The notes beneath the pieces were generated by a model. That model was given only the letters and a program-made list of their open reading frames with translations, was not told the origin of the DNA and did no database searches. DNA of 64,000 bases from Moheibacter sediminis. GTDB lineage: Bacteria; Bacteroidota; Bacteroidia; Flavobacteriales; Weeksellaceae. The position numbers and the translations under genes are program-made. Shown here piece by piece: positions 1 to 8,147 of the stretch (position 1 is its first letter; each line of letters begins with the position of its first letter). Location: positions 1 through 64,000 of the forward strand of contig NZ_FWXS01000005.1 in the NCBI RefSeq assembly GCF_900176425.1, read 5' to 3'.

Positions 1-1
1 A

Positions 2-79
2 AGTGGTAGTTATTGGTATATACTTATTCTTGAATCGGGAGAGAAGTTGAGTGGAAGTGTGAATATCAGGAATTATTAA
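2..79 (+). CDS. 3' end of a T9SS type B sorted (gliding-motility-type C-terminal domain) protein, partial
   Basis: Frame 2 is open from the window edge to TAA at 77-79 and encodes 25 residues containing GSYWYILILESGEKLSG and ending NIRNY. The pattern G-[ST]-Y-x-Y, then a Gly/Lys turn, then SG-x-V at the extreme C-terminus is that of the type B (gliding motility-associated) sorting domain of T9SS cargo. The tail should direct the protein through the outer membrane. Everything upstream lies outside the window, so the function of the mature part is unknown. A terminator follows about 30 bp later, which supports a true gene end. Confidence 0.7.
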   Translation, partial: SGSYWYILILESGEKLSGSVNIRNY

Positions 80-110
80 ATTAAAATTGTTTCATAGTTG
101 AGATTGTTGA

Positions 111-144
111 AATCCTCTTGGTCAAATGGGCGAGAGGGTTTTTT
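111..144 (+). terminator. Rho-independent terminator after the partial T9SS gene
   Basis: AATCCTCT (111-118) pairs with AGAGGGTT (133-140), with one G-T pair, around a 14-nt loop, and T4 follows. It lies 32 bp after the stop at 79. Confidence 0.6.
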
Positions 145-490
145 AAGCAGATTGAATTTTGAAGATTATTAGCTTAAATGTTATTAATTAAAATCGATTA
201 TGTTATAATAATTACCCAAGGTGCCCATGTCAAGTCTAAGCTTTCTATAGCATGACAAAGCTTTTTACTAATGGCTTAACGCTTCTTGAAAAGTGAAATT
301 CTCCTATCAATACATCTGATACAGTAGATGAAAGAAAAAACGCTTTCAGAGGATTTAAAAAAATAAAATCAGAAGAACCAACTCTAAAGTTGGTCCCATT
401 TTCTTCTATAACATTTTCTAATCTACTGAAAATCAATTTTATTTCTCGTTTAAATTATCATGTCAACATATTTGATACATTGCCTGATAA
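145..490. other. Intergenic region with one strong stem-loop; no supported gene
   Basis: This stretch lies between the T9SS gene terminator and the stop of the minus-strand LytTR regulator. It contains a perfect 7-bp hairpin, ACCAACT (377-383) / AGTTGGT (388-394) with a 4-nt loop. Read on the minus strand, this is followed by a T-rich run, so it could terminate the two-component operon about 100 bp beyond its stop. A 63-residue minus-strand reading frame (245-436) spans the hairpin but has no recognisable domain or signal and is probably not a gene. Confidence 0.4.
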
Positions 491-1174
491 TCATGCTATA
501 ATATGCTCTAAATAGTTTCTGGATATTGGAATTTCTGTGTTTTTGATGATTAAACTTTTCAAATTAAATTTCTCTATTTTGGTTTTATTGACCACATAGG
601 CTCTGTGAACCTGAATAAAAGTACTATCAGAAAGTTCTTCCAAAATATGTTTGATTGTAGAACGTGATTTATATGTTTTTTTATCTGTGTGAAATACTAG
701 ATAATTTCCGTCTGATTCTATATAGTTTATTTCATCGATGGAGAGCATGACATTGTAATCTCCGTCTTTAACTAATATTTTTGGAATATATTTTTTTCCG
801 TACTGTTTGATGGCTATTTCTACTGAAGTAATCAAATCCACATTTTTAAATGGTTTGGTGAGGTAGGAGTATGGCGCTGTAGCAACTGCTTTGTCAATTA
901 TTTCCAGATTCTCATAGGCTGTCAAGTAAATAAAGGGAATAATAAATTTCTCTTTAATTTGTTTTGCTAGTGTTATTCCATCTTGCTCATTTTCACCCAG
1001 ATTAATGTCGAGAATAGCAAGGTCTATGATTTCTTTTTTGAGAATTTCTAATGCTTCTTTAGCATTTTTAGCTTCCAAAACCTTATAATTATTTTCCATT
1101 AACGTTTTTCTGGAAACCCTTCTGTTTAAAAAATCATCTTCTACCAATAAAATTATTTTTTGTTCCATTTCCAT
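491..1174 (-). CDS. LytTR-family response regulator
   Basis: This 227-residue DNA-binding response regulator has a receiver domain at about residues 6-125. The acidic pocket is EDD (11-13), the predicted phospho-acceptor is D56 in LAILDINLG, and the conserved lysine is K107 in LTKPF. A LytTR DNA-binding domain covers about 133-227, with the typical IESDGNY and IQVHRAYVVN segments. The upstream histidine kinase gene stops 2 bp before this start codon, so the two are co-transcribed and almost certainly form one two-component system. LytTR regulators usually bind paired direct repeats upstream of exported-protein genes. The target is unknown, but the lipoprotein cluster just upstream (2997-5566) is a natural candidate. 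Confidence 0.93.
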   Translation of the reverse strand: MEMEQKIILLVEDDFLNRRVSRKTLMENNYKVLEAKNAKEALEILKKEIIDLAILDINLGENEQDGITLAKQIKEKFIIPFIYLTAYENLEIIDKAVATAPYSYLTKPFKNVDLITSVEIAIKQYGKKYIPKILVKDGDYNVMLSIDEINYIESDGNYLVFHTDKKTYKSRSTIKHILEELSDSTFIQVHRAYVVNKTKIEKFNLKSLIIKNTEIPISRNYLEHIIA

Positions 1175-1176
1175 AA

Positions 1177-2880
1177 TTATTTAATAAAGATGGTCAGTTC
1201 AAAACCATTATTGCTTTTAGCTTGTGTACTTCCATCTAATTGGTCAATGAGACCTTTTATGATTTCCTGCCCCAGGCCTTTTTCATTTACTTTATTAAAG
1301 TCAAATCCGCTCCCGTTATCAGAATAATACAATTGTTTTCCGGTTTCGTTTTTTGTAATTTCAATATTAATAATCCCAATATTTTGCTTTTTGAAGGCAT
1401 GTTTCATGCTGTTGCTAACGAGTTCAGTAATGATTAAGCCTAACGGTAATGCTTTTTCTAAAGAAATTGTTTCGATTTCGCACTTTATATTCAAACTGAT
1501 TTTCTTATTATGATTGTCATAAGAATCTTTCACGAGTTCGGCAAGTTCGGCAATATATTTTCTAAAATCTACTTCATTCGCATTGTCTGTGACATTCAGT
1601 TTTTTGTGGAGTAGTGCCATCGAATGAATACGGTTTTGGTTGCTCCTCAAGAGTTCATCAATATTATTAAAATCTACTGATTCTTTTTGGATTTCTAAAA
1701 TACTGATGACATGTTGTAAGTTGTTTTTTACCCGATGTTGAAGTTCCGATAAAAGCATTTGTTTTTGCTCTAAAGTTTTACTTAGTTCCGCCAACTGTTT
1801 TCCAATGATTTTATTTTGCTTGTTAATTTTTCTGTTTTTCAGATAAAGCATTACAGAACCGAAAATAATCACACCTAAAAAACTGCCTATCAAAATCATT
1901 TGTTGATTTTTATTTTTTATTACGGCTTCTTTTTTGCTGTTTTGGTATTTTTCTTCTAATTCTTTTGTTTTGAGGAGTTCTTCTTCCTTTTGCATAGCCT
2001 CAAAATCATTATGATACTGCTTAAAATAATGATAAGCAGAATCGGTTTTGCCAAGCGCTTCAAATATTTTATATCTTGTTTCAGAGAAATAAGGTTTGTA
2101 CATCAAAGCCTGCTGTTTATAAAAAATAAAAACCGAATCGTTGTATGACAATGCTTTTGAGTAATTATTCATTTTGAAATATATCTTGGAAATGTTATTA
2201 TAACTAACCGCTATTGAATAATCATTATATTTTTTGGAATAATCGAGCATCAGAAAATTGTATTTTAAGGCTTCAGGATAGTTCTTGTCTTTACTTGCAA
2301 AATTGCCTAACAATATGTAAGAATCTCTCAGATCGGTTTCATTATGATTTTTTTCGGCATATTTTTTCGCTTGTTTTGCATAATAAAAAGATGAATCCCA
2401 TTGGTTTACATACCTACAATAAGAACTTTTCCTGATGCAATAAGTGCTATAGAGATTATTTAATTGATGGTTTTTATAGAGATTATATGCGTTGTCAAGA
2501 TATTTTTTGGTTAAATCCCAGTGTTCGGATTTTTCGTAAGCCAACGCTATCATCAGGTCAATACGATACATCAGCGAATGTAAATTCTCTTTTTCTGCTT
2601 TATCTTTTATTTCTAACAATATTTGAAGTGGTTCTACAGATGATTCATCTTTTCTGTCCAGTATGACCGCTTGACGGAACTGTATTTCCAGCAACACCTC
2701 CTTATTGTTTTTTTCTGATTGGAATTTTTGGGATAATTCATTTGTCTTTATTTGTGCTATATCTGACTGATTGTACAATATTAAACTGTCTATTTTGTTT
2801 ATTTCGTATTCAGCATCAAAATCCTGAGCCATAGTAAAATGTCCCAAAATCAGTACAAATAAAAGAAATACGCATTTCAT
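1177..2880 (-). CDS. TPR-containing sensor histidine kinase (HisKA_2 type)
   Basis: This is a 567-residue inner-membrane sensor kinase. It has a Sec signal peptide (MKCVFLLFVLILGHFTMAQ) and a periplasmic TPR-rich region (about 20-320) with repeated Y-A-K/Y-F-K helices. A single membrane helix lies near 327-346 (ILIGSFLGVIIFGSVMLYL), followed by a short coiled coil. The dimerisation/phosphoacceptor segment LQHRVKNNLQH has H382. The C-terminal HATPase_c domain shows an N-box-like NSMKHAF and a G-box DNGSGF. HisKA_2 kinases with TPR input domains are common in Flavobacteriia and usually pair with LytTR regulators, as here. A minus-strand TAAATTTG element (2898-2905) lies 18 bp before the start. 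The signal sensed is unknown. Confidence 0.93.
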   Translation of the reverse strand: MKCVFLLFVLILGHFTMAQDFDAEYEINKIDSLILYNQSDIAQIKTNELSQKFQSEKNNKEVLLEIQFRQAVILDRKDESSVEPLQILLEIKDKAEKENLHSLMYRIDLMIALAYEKSEHWDLTKKYLDNAYNLYKNHQLNNLYSTYCIRKSSYCRYVNQWDSSFYYAKQAKKYAEKNHNETDLRDSYILLGNFASKDKNYPEALKYNFLMLDYSKKYNDYSIAVSYNNISKIYFKMNNYSKALSYNDSVFIFYKQQALMYKPYFSETRYKIFEALGKTDSAYHYFKQYHNDFEAMQKEEELLKTKELEEKYQNSKKEAVIKNKNQQMILIGSFLGVIIFGSVMLYLKNRKINKQNKIIGKQLAELSKTLEQKQMLLSELQHRVKNNLQHVISILEIQKESVDFNNIDELLRSNQNRIHSMALLHKKLNVTDNANEVDFRKYIAELAELVKDSYDNHNKKISLNIKCEIETISLEKALPLGLIITELVSNSMKHAFKKQNIGIINIEITKNETGKQLYYSDNGSGFDFNKVNEKGLGQEIIKGLIDQLDGSTQAKSNNGFELTIFIK

Positions 2881-2897
2881 AAATAGTTATCTAAATT

Positions 2898-2905
2898 CAA
2901 ATTTA
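2898..2905 (-). promoter_or_regulatory. -7 element for the histidine kinase/LytTR operon
   Basis: The minus strand reads TAAATTTG, a perfect TAnnTTTG, 18 bp upstream of the kinase ATG. No good -33 element is visible because the preceding terminator hairpin occupies that place. The leader would be only about 10 nt. Confidence 0.45.
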
Positions 2906-2908
2906 TAA

Positions 2909-2948
2909 AATAAACCCCTTTCAGATGTTTATCGAAAAGGGATTTATT
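2909..2948 (-). terminator. Terminator hairpin after the small membrane protein gene
   Basis: A near-perfect stem of about 13 bp (AATAAACCCCTTTC against GAAAAGGGATTTATT) has a loop read as CAGATGTTTAT on the plus strand. It closely resembles the hairpin at 4121-4159 in both stem and loop sequence. Confidence 0.65.
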
Positions 2949-2996
2949 CTTTTGAATTGCTGAGTAATTGAATTAGATTTATAATTAGGTCTAAAC

Positions 2997-3167
2997 TTAT
3001 TTACGTTTAAGTATATATGTTTGATGACCGCTATCGGGATTTGAGCTAATAGATGGGATTTCATTAGCTCTGTTTTTTTCTTTATATCCCAATATTCCTC
3101 CTGTGATAATAATTATTAGAATTTGAATGAAAATAATTCCACCGAAAATTCTTCTTTTTTTTCCCAT
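2997..3167 (-). CDS. Small single-pass membrane protein, truncated paralogue of the 4201-5073 product
   Basis: This 56-residue reading frame begins ATG at 3165-3167 (MGKKRRIFGG) and ends TAA at 2997-2999. It has a basic N-terminus, one hydrophobic helix (about residues 8-27, rich in Ile/Gly) and a short polar tail ending YILKRK. The N-terminus mirrors that of the protein at 4201-5073: Met, Lys-rich stretch, FG, hydrophobic helix, then GG-x-x-GYK. The two also share related sequence downstream of their genes, including a terminator hairpin. I read it as a duplicated copy that has lost its extracytoplasmic domain. It may still be expressed, since its frame is intact. Function unknown. Confidence 0.6.
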   Translation of the reverse strand: MGKKRRIFGGIIFIQILIIIITGGILGYKEKNRANEIPSISSNPDSGHQTYILKRK

Positions 3168-3234
3168 TTCTTAGTCTTAAAATTTAATGTTTTTTTATAA
3201 AAATCAGATTTTTAGAGATGCAGGTATTAATTGG

Positions 3235-4071
3235 TTAATGTTTGTATCTATATGTATTCCCATTTGAATGGTTAAGTACCAAAGTATTGCCGTCGTCAAG
3301 AAGTTCAGTTTTAAAAGAGAAATCAAATTCTTTTCCTGAGCTGTTTTCTTCTGTAAAATCCTGATCTCCTTTAATTTTGAATCGGATAAGTTTACATTTT
3401 ATCTCTCCATCAGGAACTCTTTCATACTTGAAAACCTGTGTAAAGGATTCTTCATGCATTTCTACTTCTCCTTTGATGATGTCGCCGTGTTGTGTGGGTT
3501 TACCGAACCTCACTATTTGATGATTCATCACATTTTTCCAATCATCAGTTGCAATTTTATCCATCCAAAGTTGATTTTTACTATTATTGGAACCGGATTC
3601 AATTGCTGTTTCTTTTACCGGATTGCTGTTTTGAGAACGGGTATAGTGAAGTGTTCTGCCATCTGAATGATTTAGAACCAAAGTATTGCCATTATCTAAA
3701 AGGTTATATTTAAAAATAAATTCCCCAGTTCGCTTTTCTGCAACGCCATCGCGTATGGTTTTGATAATCTGCATATTTAAAATACCTTCAGAAGGACTTT
3801 CATATTTGCAGACATTTAACATACCGGAATAACTTTCTTGAAATTCTCCTGTGGCGATACCATTTTGAATCGTTGGTTTTCCAACCCTGATTTTGTGGCC
3901 AGGCTTATCATTCTCCATCCAATCAACGTCTGCAATTTTATCCATCCAGAGTTGTTCCGCTGCGTCAGCATTTAGAGATTCTGGATTTGTCGTTACGTCT
4001 TCGGATTTATCCGAAGTGTCCTTACAGCTTAAGATAGCTAATGCAAGACAAACGAGGTAAAGAGTTTTCAT
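3235..4071 (-). CDS. Lipoprotein with two tandem copies of a ~105-residue domain
   Basis: This 278-residue lipoprotein has a lipobox LAILSC with the lipidated Cys at 16, followed by an acidic linker. The mature part contains two homologous repeats, about 40-145 and 167-278. Each opens with QLWMDKIA and DW, then a GKPT segment, and closes with DGNTLVLNHS-[DN]-G-x-T-x-x-Y. A related half-domain sits in the C-terminus of the neighbouring 4201-5073 protein, so the cluster grew by local duplication. I do not recognise a named family. The beta-rich pattern with alternating hydrophobics suggests a small barrel or sandwich that binds a ligand or partner on the membrane surface. Confidence 0.85.
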   Translation of the reverse strand: MKTLYLVCLALAILSCKDTSDKSEDVTTNPESLNADAAEQLWMDKIADVDWMENDKPGHKIRVGKPTIQNGIATGEFQESYSGMLNVCKYESPSEGILNMQIIKTIRDGVAEKRTGEFIFKYNLLDNGNTLVLNHSDGRTLHYTRSQNSNPVKETAIESGSNNSKNQLWMDKIATDDWKNVMNHQIVRFGKPTQHGDIIKGEVEMHEESFTQVFKYERVPDGEIKCKLIRFKIKGDQDFTEENSSGKEFDFSFKTELLDDGNTLVLNHSNGNTYRYKH

Positions 4072-4120
4072 GGTCTACATTTTAAGATTTAGCAGTATTT
4101 ATTTATAATCTGATTTTTTA

Positions 4121-4159
4121 ATAAAACCCTTTCCAGATTTTTACCGGAAAGGGTTTTAT
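4121..4159 (-). terminator. Perfect 14-bp terminator hairpin between the two duplicated genes
   Basis: ATAAAACCCTTTCC (4121-4134) pairs perfectly with GGAAAGGGTTTTAT (4146-4159). The symmetrical A/T flanks make it usable on either strand. It separates the 4201-5073 gene from the 3235-4071 gene and is a sequence relative of the hairpin at 2909-2948. Confidence 0.7.
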
Positions 4160-4200
4160 AGTTATTTACGGTTTAGATGTCTGATTGTTTGTTAATAAAT

Positions 4201-5073
4201 CTATTGACCAAATTTTTCTGTGGCATAAGGTGTTTCTGACCCTTGATAAAACCATTTGCCTAGTATAGCATTTCCATCATCAATTGGTTCAATACTAATT
4301 GTAGAGTTTTCAGAATAATCTTTTTCATTTTGCTTTTGACCATCCACCATAGTAGCTATCTTATTAAAAATAATTGAATATTTATTTTCCGATAATTTCT
4401 CATAAGTTCCTGTAAAAAGCCCCCAAGCACGATTAAGCTCTATGGTTCCTTTAACAACATCATTTTCTACAGTAGGTTGAGAAAGTTTTATATAATCTCC
4501 TGAATTAATTTCTGATTTCCACTCGATTTTTGCAATTTCTAAGACCTGCTCCTTTCTGATTTCTACAGAATCTTTTGCTGCAACTACTTCGGTATTTTGC
4601 GTAATTTCAGTTTCTGCAATACGTTGCTTACGTGTCAGAGTTCTGTTTTGCCCCGCGAAGTTCATTTGTAACTTTTGTTCGTCAGGATAGTAAGTATAAG
4701 TAAACTCATGATCCATTTCATTTGGGAAGGAAATGATGAGTTTGTTTTCGCCGGTGATTTCATAATTCCCTGTGCGTGTAGGGTTGCCATCATTATTAGA
4801 AACCACATTTAATTTTCCTGTTAATTTACCATCAACCTTTGCAGGGGATTCAAAGGTATATTCAATAAAATTAAAGGCAGTATCGTTAAATCCTTCGTCT
4901 ATATTATCCACAGACCAAGTTCCTGCAATCGGAAATTCTTTTTCTCCATTTACACTTATGGATGTGTTTTGATCTGAATAATATTTATATCCGAAATATC
5001 CTCCTGCTGCCAGGATAAGAAGTAGAATCAATATAAAAATGGTTCTACCGAAACTGTTTTTTTTCTTTGTCAT
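4201..5073 (-). CDS. Membrane-anchored two-domain protein related to the neighbouring lipoprotein
   Basis: This 290-residue protein has a Lys-rich N-terminus (MTKKKNSFGR) and one uncleaved membrane helix at about 9-28. The first extracytoplasmic domain (about 46-150) begins FPIAGTWSV and continues through beta-strands with GKLTGKLNV and GNYEITGENKLIISF. This is a lipocalin-like pattern, in which GxW near the start of the barrel is typical. The second domain (about 177-290: EIAKIEW, KLSQPTVENDVVKGTIE, DDGNAIL) aligns with the repeat unit of the 3235-4071 lipoprotein. It lies 31 bp downstream of the 5105-5566 gene and is probably co-transcribed with it. Function unknown. Confidence 0.85.
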   Translation of the reverse strand: MTKKKNSFGRTIFILILLLILAAGGYFGYKYYSDQNTSISVNGEKEFPIAGTWSVDNIDEGFNDTAFNFIEYTFESPAKVDGKLTGKLNVVSNNDGNPTRTGNYEITGENKLIISFPNEMDHEFTYTYYPDEQKLQMNFAGQNRTLTRKQRIAETEITQNTEVVAAKDSVEIRKEQVLEIAKIEWKSEINSGDYIKLSQPTVENDVVKGTIELNRAWGLFTGTYEKLSENKYSIIFNKIATMVDGQKQNEKDYSENSTISIEPIDDGNAILGKWFYQGSETPYATEKFGQ

Positions 5074-5104
5074 TTTATTTAGTATTAAATTTTAGTAGTA
5101 ATTG

Positions 5105-5566
5105 TTATTTGCAATTTGATTTTTTGATTGTATAAGTTCCGAAACTCTCATCGGAGCTCGTAACAACCGCTTCATCGTCGGAAAGTAGAATTTTCAGGGA
5201 TATAGGATAAGGTTCTTCGGCATAGGTTTCATTATAAACAGCATCAATTATATTGCCTTTTTTAGTTCCGGAAATCTCTCCGGACAATCCGCCTTTTTCT
5301 GCAGGAATCCATTCAAACTTTCCTTTAATGACATCTCCGTCAACCGTGAATTCTAAATTTTCTATATCGACTAAATTCGTACCGTTTCCGTTGTCATAGG
5401 GAGTTTCGTTTTTGAAACAGAATTTCCCATTTTCAACAGGAGCTTCAGCCGGATTTGCTTCCACAGAAGTTTCAGGTAGTGCTTCTTCAATTTTTTCTGA
5501 GTTTTCTTTGCAACTAAAAATAAGACTTGCAGTTGCAATACATGATAGTAGAATAGTTTTTTTCAT
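5105..5566 (-). CDS. Small lipoprotein of unknown function
   Basis: This 153-residue protein has signal and lipobox LIFSC with the lipidated Cys at 19, then a Glu/Pro/Ala-rich linker (about 20-45). A compact domain (about 46-153) starts GKFCFKNETPY and ends GTYTIKKSNCK. Two remaining cysteines (in KFCFK and SNCK) lie near the two ends of the domain and could form a disulfide. It heads the minus-strand cluster: a TAnnTTTG promoter and a 10-bp palindrome lie just upstream. No family was recognised. Confidence 0.82.
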   Translation of the reverse strand: MKKTILLSCIATASLIFSCKENSEKIEEALPETSVEANPAEAPVENGKFCFKNETPYDNGNGTNLVDIENLEFTVDGDVIKGKFEWIPAEKGGLSGEISGTKKGNIIDAVYNETYAEEPYPISLKILLSDDEAVVTSSDESFGTYTIKKSNCK

Positions 5567-5634
5567 TTTTTTATTAAGTTTAAAATAATTCGCCGTTATG
5601 TTCTACATTTTGGCTTTCTGACTTTTATTTAAAT

Positions 5635-5642
5635 CAAAAGTA
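5635..5642 (-). promoter_or_regulatory. -7 element of the lipoprotein cluster
   Basis: The minus strand reads TACTTTTG, a perfect TAnnTTTG, about 70 bp upstream of the ATG at 5566. The expected -33 region falls inside the palindrome at 5647-5673. Confidence 0.5.
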
Positions 5643-5646
5643 GAAT

Positions 5647-5673
5647 CCAGATATTTGGAGGGAAAATATCTGG
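5647..5673. promoter_or_regulatory. Perfect 10-bp palindrome overlapping the -33 region (candidate operator)
   Basis: CCAGATATTT (5647-5656) is the exact inverted repeat of AAATATCTGG (5664-5673), with a 7-nt G-rich spacer. It starts 5 bp upstream of the -7 element of the minus-strand promoter, so a bound regulator would cover the -33 element and spacer. No T-run follows, which argues against a terminator. Confidence 0.5.
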
Positions 5674-5972
5674 GACAGAATAACAATTTTAGGGATAGAA
5701 AGTTGTTTTCTATTACAAACACTTACTTCCTTGCATTTCTCTAATTAATAATAATATAGAAATCGAATAGGATTGCCCAATACAAAATAGTCAAATCAGA
5801 AAATAGCTATATAATACAAGCAATTCCATATTATTTGATTGGCAAAGTAGAATCTTATATAAAAATATTTCGAGCTCGGTAAATTTTTTTTGAATCTCAG
5901 CTTATTATTTAGATTAATGGATTTAAGCTCTTTGAGAGTTATTATTAATGAATTATTTAAGATAAAACTTGT

Positions 5973-6908
5973 TTACTTAACTTCGTTTAATTCATTATGT
6001 TTTACCTTATATCTATAAATTGCCCCAGGGCTTCCAAATATAAAAAACAATTTTTTGCGAATCCCTTTTGCACTTTTTACATCAGAAATGATGTCTTTGT
6101 ATTCATGAAAATTCAGATAAAGCGGATTCATACTAGTCTTGATCTTGGTGGTCAAGCCGTAAGTTGGCTTTTCTTGTTCCGGCTCGTAAGTGCCAAATAA
6201 TTTATCCCAGAAAATAAAGATAGCTGCAAAATTTTTATCGATGTATTTCTCTTCTGACCCATGATGCACTCTATGATTGGAAGGAGTTACAAATATTTTT
6301 TCTATCCAGGGATGCAGTTTAGGAATGTGTTCCGTATGCTGCCAGAATTGAAACAAAACTGAAATCTGATTGGCAATAAAGAATACAACTGGGTGAAATC
6401 CGCATATTGCAAGCGGAATAAAAAATATGATTTTGAAATGCTGAATCCAACTCAGACGAAAGGAAACTGTAAGATTATAACTTTCAGCAGAATGGTGGAC
6501 TACATGCGTTGACCAGAAAAAACGGTTGAAATGTGATACGCGGTGTGACCAATAACTGCAGAGATCATACAACAATAAACAGGGAATCAATGTCCACCAA
6601 TTTAATTCCATGCGCCACGGCACTAAATTGTATAAAAGGATGCTTCCATAAATCATCGTTGCTTTGAAAAATAGATTGATTGCAACATTTCCCAATCCTA
6701 CAAACAAAGAGCCCAATGCTTCAGTTGTGTTATAATTTTTTTTTTCTGAATACCAGGAATACCAAATTTCAAGGATTGTCAAAAAAGCCATTACCGGAAT
6801 TGCATACACGATTAGATTGGCAGAGTCGCTTTCAAGAGAGGTAACATCTAAATAATCAATTTTCTCCGCACCGAAAAGTTCATTAAAATCTCTAAACATC
6901 TTTTGCAA
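5973..6908 (-). CDS. Sterol desaturase / fatty acid hydroxylase family membrane enzyme
   Basis: This 311-residue integral membrane di-iron enzyme has the histidine clusters of the fatty acid hydroxylase superfamily: HRVSH (in YWSHRVSHFNRFFW), HVVHHSAESYN and HRVHHGSEEKYIDKN. Several hydrophobic helices precede and separate them. Members hydroxylate or desaturate lipids using O2 and reduced electron carriers. Bacteroidota have many uncharacterised copies thought to modify ornithine lipids, sphingolipids or carotenoids. The gene stands alone on the minus strand. The substrate cannot be read from the sequence. Confidence 0.92.
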   Translation of the reverse strand: MQKMFRDFNELFGAEKIDYLDVTSLESDSANLIVYAIPVMAFLTILEIWYSWYSEKKNYNTTEALGSLFVGLGNVAINLFFKATMIYGSILLYNLVPWRMELNWWTLIPCLLLYDLCSYWSHRVSHFNRFFWSTHVVHHSAESYNLTVSFRLSWIQHFKIIFFIPLAICGFHPVVFFIANQISVLFQFWQHTEHIPKLHPWIEKIFVTPSNHRVHHGSEEKYIDKNFAAIFIFWDKLFGTYEPEQEKPTYGLTTKIKTSMNPLYLNFHEYKDIISDVKSAKGIRKKLFFIFGSPGAIYRYKVKHNELNEVK

Positions 6909-7107
6909 GATAGTATTAATTAATTTAGTAGATACTTAGTACGATTTCTCTCCACTCTTGCAATGAAAAAATAATTGCTTTTTTTGAAATTTATCTAACT
7001 GTAATTTAAATGTCTAGCAATACTTACTTAATTACAATTTTGGAATAGTTGTTGTTTTGGGAGTGTTAAGGATTTCATAAAAATTATTGAACTTAAAATT
7101 TTTAGTC

Positions 7108-7779
7108 ATGATGCAGACTCAACATAATTTAATAAAAATAGAAGGCAAAATTGGAATTAATCAAGAGTTGCACAATCGTAAGCTTGAAATAGCGAAGTCA
7201 AATATTGTTGAGCTAAACAAACGCTGGAACAATGTAAATGAGGTTGTTTATGTGGTTGAGAAACTTAAGTTTGAACCATCTGATTATACGGATTCAAGAA
7301 ACTATAGTGTTGTAGATTTGTTGAATAAATATATCAATTGGGATTTGAGTGAAGGTAAAGACAGAGAATACCAGATTCAGACCTATTTACGCAGCATTCA
7401 AAATAAATTTGAAGAATTAAATACAGAGCTTCATTACCGTCGGTTAACCAATGGATTAAATGATGAGGACATAGAAGATGTAAAAATTTTTATAAGTAAT
7501 TTCCATTTTTTATCACCCACCGGATTCTTATCAGAAATGGAAAAAGATCAAATAGAATCCAGACTAAATGAATATTGTGAGGTATTGGAGAAAAACTATA
7601 TTTCAGTTCCAGAGATAGAGTTGAGTCTTGAGAATTACGAGCCCTTGAGAGAAATTAATTTAGATCATCCTGCGGAGAAATCTATAATAGAATCTGGAAC
7701 TTCGCTCAACCAGATTTTCAGTAAGTACTTCAGGGTAAGATCAAATGAGATTTCTCTATGGACGCGCCTTATAGGTTAG
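7108..7779 (+). CDS. Uncharacterised alpha-helical protein
   Basis: This cytoplasmic protein has about 223 residues and no signal peptide or membrane helix. The frame opens at a TTG (7087), but tandem ATG codons at 7108 and 7111 (MMQTQHNLIK) are more likely starts. It is highly charged and predicted helical, with heptad-like stretches (for example KLEIAKSNIVELNKRW and FEELNTELHYRRL). No family was recognised. The next gene, a small cupin, lies 50 bp downstream on the same strand, so the two may be co-transcribed. Confidence 0.65.
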   Translation: MMQTQHNLIKIEGKIGINQELHNRKLEIAKSNIVELNKRWNNVNEVVYVVEKLKFEPSDYTDSRNYSVVDLLNKYINWDLSEGKDREYQIQTYLRSIQNKFEELNTELHYRRLTNGLNDEDIEDVKIFISNFHFLSPTGFLSEMEKDQIESRLNEYCEVLEKNYISVPEIELSLENYEPLREINLDHPAEKSIIESGTSLNQIFSKYFRVRSNEISLWTRLIG

Positions 7780-7829
7780 TAAATATTCCTGTTTTGGGAT
7801 TAAAATCAATTATCAATAAAAGAAAATAA

Positions 7830-8147
7830 ATGGAAACCGCATCATTTTATGAAAATCTGATTTACAGAGAAGATAAGCCTGTTTTAAATGTAATCTTACA
7901 AACAACCGTGAGTAAAGAAGTAAGGATTACGTTCAAAAAAGGACAGGAAATGAAAGAACATAAATCTTCTTATCCTATTGTACTTCAGGTTATTGAAGGA
8001 AGTGTTGATTTTGGTATTCCCTCAGAAAGAAAAACGCTGGAAAAAGGAATGTTAATTTCATTAGAGCCGGATATATTACATGATTTGAAAGCATTAGAAA
8101 TGAGTATTGTCCGTTTGTCAATCCATGTAGGATTTAAAATTAACTGA
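7830..8147 (+). CDS. Small single-domain cupin protein
   Basis: This 105-residue protein fills the two cupin motifs in reduced form. Motif 1 is around KEHKSSYPIVLQVIEGSVDF and motif 2 around KGMLISLEPDILHDLKALE. Only some of the metal-binding His/Glu positions are present (His in EHKSS, His in ILHDL). Similar short cupins act as small-molecule sensors or stress-linked proteins. Substrate unknown. Confidence 0.75.
   Translation: METASFYENLIYREDKPVLNVILQTTVSKEVRITFKKGQEMKEHKSSYPIVLQVIEGSVDFGIPSERKTLEKGMLISLEPDILHDLKALEMSIVRLSIHVGFKIN

Larger units (their letters stand above)
5567..5972. other. Intergenic region carrying the promoter of the lipoprotein cluster; otherwise empty
   Basis: Apart from the minus-strand promoter and palindrome listed separately, this AT-rich stretch shows no coding frame of note, no RNA gene signature and no clear terminator for the minus-strand gene at 5973. 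Confidence 0.4.

Noticed and set aside
245-436. 63-residue minus-strand frame after the LytTR gene
   Set aside because: No signal peptide, domain or ribosome-binding context; it spans a perfect hairpin that looks like a terminator.
7087-7107. TTG start extending the unknown protein by seven residues
   Set aside because: Tandem ATGs follow at 7108/7111; the TTG has no support.
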